From Nocardioides jishulii (GTDB lineage Bacteria; Actinomycetota; Actinomycetes; Propionibacteriales; Nocardioidaceae), in the NCBI RefSeq assembly GCF_006007965.1, contig NZ_CP040748.1, positions 2,294,001-2,358,000 on the forward strand: a stretch of 64,000 nucleotides of DNA, in the 5' to 3' direction. Under the pieces are notes generated by a model. That model worked only from the letters and a program-made list of their open reading frames with translations, was not told where the DNA came from and made no database searches. How positions within the stretch are numbered: position 1 is the first letter of the stretch; every line of letters begins with the position of its first letter. The position numbers were made by a program, and so were the translations under genes. This document shows, in pieces, positions 59,405 to 64,000 of the stretch.

Positions 59405-60336
59405 CAGGACACCTTCGTTCGGAGGCGGGGGTCGAGGACGCGCACGAGGGTGTCCATCGCGATGTTGACCACGGTGATCAGCACAGCGATCACGATCACG
59501 CTGGCCTGCACCGCGGGGAAGTCGCGCTGGCCGACCGAGCGGACCAGGAACTGTCCGAGCCCGGGGTAGTTGAGGATCGACTCGAGGATCAGCAGGGAGC
59601 CGATCATGAACGAGAACAGGATGCCGAGGTAGGCGATCAGCGGCGGCAGCGCCAGCGGCACCGCGTGCTTGAACAGGACGGTGCGGGCCGGCAGTCCCTT
59701 GGACTTCGCCATCGTCACCGGCCCCTGGCTGAGGGAGTCGATGAGCTGGCCACGGGTGAGCCGCGACAGGGTCGCGAAACCCTGGATCGTCAGTACCGCG
59801 ATCGGGATGACCAGTGCGGCGCCCCCTTCGCCACCGGTGGCGGGCAGCACGTTGAACTGCAGGGCCAGGACCAGCACCAGCAGCAGCGCGATGAGGAAGT
59901 ACGGGATGCCGTCGAGCAGGAAGGCAGCAGCCATCAACAGGCGTCCGCGCGGGTCGGCCTGGTGCAGCGCGGCGTAGGTGCCGATGACGCCGGCGAGCAC
60001 CGCGGCAAGGACCAGGCCCGGGACCACGAGTGCGAGGCTCGGGCCGAGACGACCCAGCACGTCGGCGCCCACGTCCTGGCCGGAGACGAAGGAGTTGCCG
60101 AAGTTGAACGTGAACGTGTCCAGCAGCGTGTGCCAGAACTGCAGCAGCAGCGGCTCGTCCAGGCCGAGGCGGACGCGGTTCGCCTCGACGACCTCGTCGC
60201 TGGCCTCCGGCGGGGAGAGCAGCACGGCCGGGTCACCGGTGGCGCGGGTCAGGAAGAACATGAGCGTCGTGACGCCGACGACCACGGTCAGCAGCAGCAC
60301 GAGCTTCCAGAACAGGAACCTCAGGGCGTTCTTCAT
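59404..60336 (-). CDS. Dpp-type ABC transporter permease (DppB-like)
   Basis: 310 residues. Starts MKNALRFLFWKLVLLLTVVVGVTTLMFFL, the usual DppB first helix, then GDPAVLLSPPEASDEVVEANRVRLGLDEPLLLQF. The EAA loop KSKGLPARTVLFKHAVPLALPPLIAYLG is near residue 215. Partner of the DppC-like permease. It starts 4 bases after the stop of the 94-residue gene. Confidence 0.92.
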   Translation of the reverse strand: MKNALRFLFWKLVLLLTVVVGVTTLMFFLTRATGDPAVLLSPPEASDEVVEANRVRLGLDEPLLLQFWHTLLDTFTFNFGNSFVSGQDVGADVLGRLGPSLALVVPGLVLAAVLAGVIGTYAALHQADPRGRLLMAAAFLLDGIPYFLIALLLVLVLALQFNVLPATGGEGGAALVIPIAVLTIQGFATLSRLTRGQLIDSLSQGPVTMAKSKGLPARTVLFKHAVPLALPPLIAYLGILFSFMIGSLLILESILNYPGLGQFLVRSVGQRDFPAVQASVIVIAVLITVVNIAMDTLVRVLDPRLRTKVS

Positions 60337-60340
60337 CGAG

Positions 60341-60625
60341 TCACCCCGCGTCCGGAGCGGAGGCGTCGTCGACGCAGGCCGCGAGGCGGGCGACGAGGAG
60401 CTTGCGGTCGGCGTCCAGCGCCGCCGCGACCTCCGGGTCGAAGGCGCGACGCTCGATCCGCTCCTCGTCGAGCAGGCCCTGCTCGGCGAGCAGGCCCTCC
60501 ACGAGGACGAGACGGTCACGGGTCACCGAGAGCTCCGAGGCGACCTCCAGGAGCATCCGGTAGACGGTCTCCAGGTCGAGCTCGCCGTCCAGGTAGCGGG
60601 GTCGGTCGAGAGCGTGTCCGGGCAT
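60341..60625 (-). CDS. Small protein of unknown function in the transporter operon
   Basis: 94 residues, acidic, mostly helical: RPRYLDGELDLETVYRMLLEVASELSVTRDRLVLVEGLLAEQGLLDEERIERRAFDPEVAAAL. It has heptad-like Leu spacing (a coiled coil is likely), no Cys, no signal and no membrane segment. AGGAGG lies 6 bases before ATG 60625, an excellent ribosome site, so it is a real gene. I recognise no family. Its place between ATPase and permease genes suggests a link to the importer or to the imported compound. Confidence 0.75.
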   Translation of the reverse strand: MPGHALDRPRYLDGELDLETVYRMLLEVASELSVTRDRLVLVEGLLAEQGLLDEERIERRAFDPEVAAALDADRKLLVARLAACVDDASAPDAG

Positions 60626-60635
60626 GGGAGACCTC

Positions 60636-61718
60636 CTAGTTGGCCGCGGGGGCCGGGACGAGGGGCAGCGGAGCCGGCACGACGTGCTGGGTGTGGCTCG
60701 CGGCCGCGATGGTGAGCTCACCCGGGAAGTGGCAGGCGAACGCGTGCGGCTGGCCGGAGACGGGGTTGGTGGTCTCCTTGAGCTCGGGGCGGTCGGTCGC
60801 GCACTGCGGGCGGGCGATCGGGCAGCGCTGGTGGAACGCGCAACCCGTGGGCGGGTTGGCCGGCGACGGCAGCTCGCCCTCGGGCACGATGCGGTGCTCG
60901 GGCTCGAGCTCCATCGACGCCAGGGAGGCCGTGTACGGGTGCTGGGGGCGGGTGAAGAGGTCTTCGCTGGTGCCCAGCTCCACGATCCGGCCCAGGTACA
61001 TGACCGCGATCCGGTGACTGATCCGGCGCACCAGTGCCAGGTCGTGGGTGATGAACAGGTACGCCAGGCCACGCTCGGCCTGGATGTCCTCGAGCAGGTT
61101 GACGATCTGCGCCTGCACCGAGACGTCCAGCGACGCGGTCGGCTCGTCGGCCACGATCAGGGACGGGTCCAGCATCAGGGCGCGGGCAATGCCCACGCGC
61201 TGGCGCTGACCGCCGGAGAGCTCGTGCGGGTAGCGCTGCGCGTACGCCGCCCCGAGGCCGATCCGGTCGAGGATCTCGTCGACCGCCTTGCGCCGGTCGG
61301 CGGGCGTCCCGACCTGGTGGATGTCGAGCGGCTCGCGAAGGATCTCGCCGAGGCGCATGTAGCCGTTCAGTGACGTGCTCGGGTTCTGGAATACCATCGC
61401 GGAGCGGCGGCGCAGCAGGCGACGCAGGCGTCCGCCGCGCGCACGGGAGACGTCGTCACCCTCGAAGACGATCGAGCCCGACGTCGGCGTGTACAGGCGC
61501 AGGGCGGTGCGTCCGACCGTGGTCTTGCCACTGCCCGACTCCCCCACCAGACCGACGGTCTCGCCGCGGGCGATCTTCAGCGAGACCCCGTTGACGGCAT
61601 GGATGCGAGTGCCCTTGGCGGCGAAGGTCTGCACGACGTCGGTGAGCTCGAGCACGACGTCGCTCGGGTCGACCGGCGTCTTGCCCGTACGCACGACCGC
61701 GTTCTCGGTGGTGGCCAT
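60636..61718 (-). CDS. Dpp-type ABC transporter ATPase (DppF-like)
   Basis: 360 residues. Walker [19 protein letters not shown], signature [16 protein letters not shown], Walker [15 protein letters not shown], switch His in FITHDLALV. The C-terminal oligopeptide domain has the Cys pattern [14 protein letters not shown], typical of DppF/OppF. Its start overlaps the DppD-like stop by one base. Confidence 0.93.
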   Translation of the reverse strand: MATTENAVVRTGKTPVDPSDVVLELTDVVQTFAAKGTRIHAVNGVSLKIARGETVGLVGESGSGKTTVGRTALRLYTPTSGSIVFEGDDVSRARGGRLRRLLRRRSAMVFQNPSTSLNGYMRLGEILREPLDIHQVGTPADRRKAVDEILDRIGLGAAYAQRYPHELSGGQRQRVGIARALMLDPSLIVADEPTASLDVSVQAQIVNLLEDIQAERGLAYLFITHDLALVRRISHRIAVMYLGRIVELGTSEDLFTRPQHPYTASLASMELEPEHRIVPEGELPSPANPPTGCAFHQRCPIARPQCATDRPELKETTNPVSGQPHAFACHFPGELTIAAASHTQHVVPAPLPLVPAPAAN

Positions 61719-62752
61719 CACGCCTCCTGGTTCTCGGCCTGCACGCGCAGGCACGCGGTGCGGTGGCGGGTGGGCTCGTCCACGAGCAGCAGCTCGGGCC
61801 GTTCGGTCCGGCAGGCGTTGGTGGTGAACTCGCACCGGTCGGCGAACGCGCAGCCCGGGGGCAGCGCGTCGAGGGCCGGCGGGCGACCCTCGATGGTGCG
61901 CATGCGCTCACCGTTGTTGTGCTTCGGTGCGGTCTGCAGCAGCGCCCACGTGTACGGGTGGCGCGGCGCCGCCATCACCTCGGCGGTCGGACCCTCCTCG
62001 ACCACGCGTCCGGCGTACATCACGACCAGGCGGTCGGCCAGACCGGCGATCACGTCGAGGTCGTGGGTGGCGATGACGATCGTCAGGCCCATCTCCCGGT
62101 TGAGCTCCAGCAGGAGCTCCAGGATCTGCGCCTGGGTGGAGACGTCCAACGCCGTGGTCGGCTCGTCGCAGAGCAGCAGCGTCGGCCTGGCCACCAGCGC
62201 CATGGCGATCAGCACACGCTGCAGCTGGCCGCCCGACATCTCGTGGGGGTAGGACTTGAGCCGGCTCTCGGGGTCGGGGATGCGCACCCGGGCCATGGTC
62301 TCGACGGCCAGCGCGCGTGCGTCCTTCTTCGACAGCGACGGGTCGGCGGCGCGAGCCGACTCGACCAGCTGGGCGCCAACGGTGTGCATCGGGTGCAACG
62401 AGCTCCAGGGGTCCTGCAGGATGATCCGCGCCTCGCTGGCCCGGAACTGGCGCAGCTCCTCCCTGCTCATCGTCGCGACGTCCCGGTCCCCGACCGAGAT
62501 CCGACCGCCCACGCGGGCACCCCACGGGAGCAGGCGCATCAGTGACAGCGCAGCCGTCGACTTGCCCGAGCCGGACTCGCCGGCGAGCGCGACGATCGAG
62601 CCTGCGGGCACCTTGAACGAGACGCCGTGCAGGATCTGCAGGTCGCCGCCGGCACGCGGCAGCGAGACGGTGACGTCCTCGAGGTGGACGGCCGGGGGGA
62701 CGTCCGCGGGCACCACCGGCTGGTGGGGTCCGCCGAGGGCGGTGGCGGTCAT
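61718..62752 (-). CDS. Dpp-type ABC transporter ATPase (DppD-like)
   Basis: 344 residues. Walker [19 protein letters not shown], signature [16 protein letters not shown], Walker [16 protein letters not shown], switch His in [11 protein letters not shown]-terminal [14 protein letters not shown] is the OppD/DppD Cys-rich end. One-base overlap (TGATG) with the methyltransferase stop. Confidence 0.93.
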   Translation of the reverse strand: MTATALGGPHQPVVPADVPPAVHLEDVTVSLPRAGGDLQILHGVSFKVPAGSIVALAGESGSGKSTAALSLMRLLPWGARVGGRISVGDRDVATMSREELRQFRASEARIILQDPWSSLHPMHTVGAQLVESARAADPSLSKKDARALAVETMARVRIPDPESRLKSYPHEMSGGQLQRVLIAMALVARPTLLLCDEPTTALDVSTQAQILELLLELNREMGLTIVIATHDLDVIAGLADRLVVMYAGRVVEEGPTAEVMAAPRHPYTWALLQTAPKHNNGERMRTIEGRPPALDALPPGCAFADRCEFTTNACRTERPELLLVDEPTRHRTACLRVQAENQEA

Positions 62753-63846
62753 CAGTCCTCCTGCAGCGGCTTGCGGGCGGTGGTGCCCATGGGGTGGCCG
62801 CCGGGCAGCAGCTCGTAACGCTCGACGTCGACGAAGCCGGCCTCGCGGGCGATCTCGGCGATGTCGGTGGTGGCGGCGAGACGCCACCAGGGCTCGTTGC
62901 CGTGCTCGGCGTCCCAGTCGTCGTTCCAGGCGTCGTACCCGGAGCGGGTGGCGTACGCGCCGACGTCACCGAAGTGCACGTGGCCGCCCGGGCGCAGCAG
63001 GCGGTACGCCTCGGCGAAGACCGACTTGATCGCGTGCGGGGGCATCTCGTGCAGCAGGATGTAGGACGTGACCAGGTCGGCCGACTCGTCGGGGAGCCCG
63101 GTGCGCTCGGCCGCGGCACGGCGGAAGGAGATGTCGAGTCCGGCGTCCTCCGCCCGGCGCTGGGCGTAGTTCAGCTCCGACTGCGACAGGTCGAGTGCGG
63201 TGATCCGCGCCTCGGGGTAGGCCTCGGCCAGCTTCAGGGTGTACTGACCGGTGCCGCAGCCGAGGTCGACGATGTCGGCGTACGTGTCGGCCGGGGCCCG
63301 GTCGGCGAAGGCGCGACGCAGCGCGAAGATGTCACCGCCGCCGCCGTAGATCTTGGTGAGCAGGTACTGGTACACCATCTCGTGGTGCACGAACCCCATG
63401 TGGTCGTGCCCGTCCCAGCCGCCCTCGGTGGCGTGGAACTCGTAGGTCCAGTAGCGCGGGACGTCACCGTCGGTGAGGTCCTCGACCGGTGCCGACGGCG
63501 TGGCCATCGGCTCCAGCAGCTCGCGCCGGCGGTCGAAGGCCTCCACGCCGCGGGGCGTGGAGATCTCGCGCGACCAGCGCAGGGAGGCCGCCTGGAAGCG
63601 GTGGGCCGCGGCGGCCTCGACCACCGGGTCCACCGCTTCCCGCACGGCCACGATGTCAGCGGTGTCGATCCCCGTCTCCGGGGCGAGGACACCGCTCTCC
63701 TCGATCCGGCGGCGAACCTTCGGGCGCAGGGCGCCCGTCATGCCGGTACGCAGTGCCACGACGAACTCGAGCTCGGCGCGGCCGCGCTGGTCGATGCGCT
63801 GGCCCGGGGTACGGGGGTCGGCCTGGGCGTCGGTGACCACGGTCAT
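62752..63846 (-). CDS. Class I SAM-dependent methyltransferase
   Basis: 364 residues. The N-terminal half is helical and not recognised (RRIEESGVLAPETGIDTADI). The C-terminal half is a Methyltransf_25/11 domain: SAM motif I IVDLGCGTGQYTLKLAEAYPEA near residue 195, RITALDLSQSELNYAQ, and ILLHEMPPHAIKSVFAEAYRLLRPGGHVHFGD. It lies inside the transporter operon between the binding-protein and ATPase genes, so it may methylate the imported compound or an intermediate (inference). Confidence 0.82.
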   Translation of the reverse strand: MTVVTDAQADPRTPGQRIDQRGRAELEFVVALRTGMTGALRPKVRRRIEESGVLAPETGIDTADIVAVREAVDPVVEAAAAHRFQAASLRWSREISTPRGVEAFDRRRELLEPMATPSAPVEDLTDGDVPRYWTYEFHATEGGWDGHDHMGFVHHEMVYQYLLTKIYGGGGDIFALRRAFADRAPADTYADIVDLGCGTGQYTLKLAEAYPEARITALDLSQSELNYAQRRAEDAGLDISFRRAAAERTGLPDESADLVTSYILLHEMPPHAIKSVFAEAYRLLRPGGHVHFGDVGAYATRSGYDAWNDDWDAEHGNEPWWRLAATTDIAEIAREAGFVDVERYELLPGGHPMGTTARKPLQED

Positions 63847-63896
63847 GGGTTGCCTCCGGATCGAGGAGTGGGGGTGGGGGGAAAGGAGGTGACGCG

Positions 63897-64000
63897 TCAG
63901 TTCTTGACGGCGTCGTCGAGCAGCAGCATCAGGCCGGTGGAGAAGTCCAGGCCCTCGACGTCGGAGACGGTCGCGTTGACGCTCGGGCGGCCGTACGTCC
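63897..64000 (-). CDS. Probable ABC substrate-binding protein, C-terminal end only
   Basis: Only the last 33 codons or so are inside the window: YGRPSVNATVSDVEGLDFSTGLMLLLDDAVKN then TGA at 63899-63897. The sequence and its place just upstream of the importer genes fit the C-terminus of a family 5 (DppA-like) extracellular solute-binding protein. The fragment is too short for certainty. 50 bases separate it from the methyltransferase start. Confidence 0.5.
   Translation of the reverse strand, partial: TYGRPSVNATVSDVEGLDFSTGLMLLLDDAVKN

Noticed and set aside
63881..63893. Perfect ribosome-site-like AAAGGAGGTG on the plus strand near the right edge
   Set aside because: The plus frame after it encodes nothing recognisable, while the minus frame gives a sensible substrate-binding-protein C-terminus.

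Overview
The window is a stretch of chromosome from a very GC-rich actinobacterium. It carries almost no intergenic DNA, many GTG starts and many 1-4 base stop/start overlaps. The gene order dnaG-dgt ... glyS-znu/zur-uppS-recO ... era-cda-corC-ybeY-phoH ... rsmE-dnaJ-hrcA ... hemW ... lepA-rpsT-holA-comEC-comEA-degV-leuS is the conserved actinobacterial housekeeping order also known from mycobacteria. Protein character and the leuA-between-recO-and-era arrangement suggest a Nocardioides-type organism (inference; no rRNA is present). I found no tRNA, rRNA, IS element, prophage or CRISPR array, and no gene-free stretch longer than about 220 bases.

Bases 1-10600: end-truncated dnaG, a YihY membrane protein, a flavin oxidoreductase, dgt, two exported proteins of unknown role, dusB and glyS. 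Bases 10600-13900: a zinc-uptake operon znuA-znuC-znuB-zur driven by a promoter overlapped by two Zur boxes. Bases 13900-17530: uppS, recO and leuA, the last preceded by a leucine leader peptide. Bases 17600-31530: a minus-strand block of phoH-ybeY-corC-cda-like genes, then tmsA-tmsB (10-methyl fatty acids), a siderophore-interacting protein, era and an HhH protein, and further right a frameshifted rsmE with dnaJ and hrcA under a CIRCE element. Bases 31578-49970: mixed housekeeping (hemW, fadD, lepA, rpsT, holA, comEC/comEA, degV, leuS) plus a bicupin gene with a paired operator. leuS has its own leucine leader peptide followed by an intrinsic terminator.

Bases 50033-64000 are the accessory part: a probable catabolic island for a small nitrogen-containing compound. 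A minus-strand operon runs from a tandem nitrilase through a flavin monooxygenase fused to an isocitrate-lyase/PEP-mutase domain, a maleate-isomerase-like racemase, a Dabb protein, an isochorismatase-family amidase and a DUF3089-alpha/beta-hydrolase fusion. An IclR regulator is divergent from it. A second minus-strand operon encodes a Dpp-type ABC importer (substrate-binding protein, two ATPases, two permeases) with a methyltransferase and a 94-residue protein embedded in it. The hydrolase/amidase/isomerase trio resembles the maleamate lower pathway of nicotinate degradation, but no ring-cleaving dioxygenase is present. The proposed chemistry is inference. This island is the best candidate for an undescribed system in the window.
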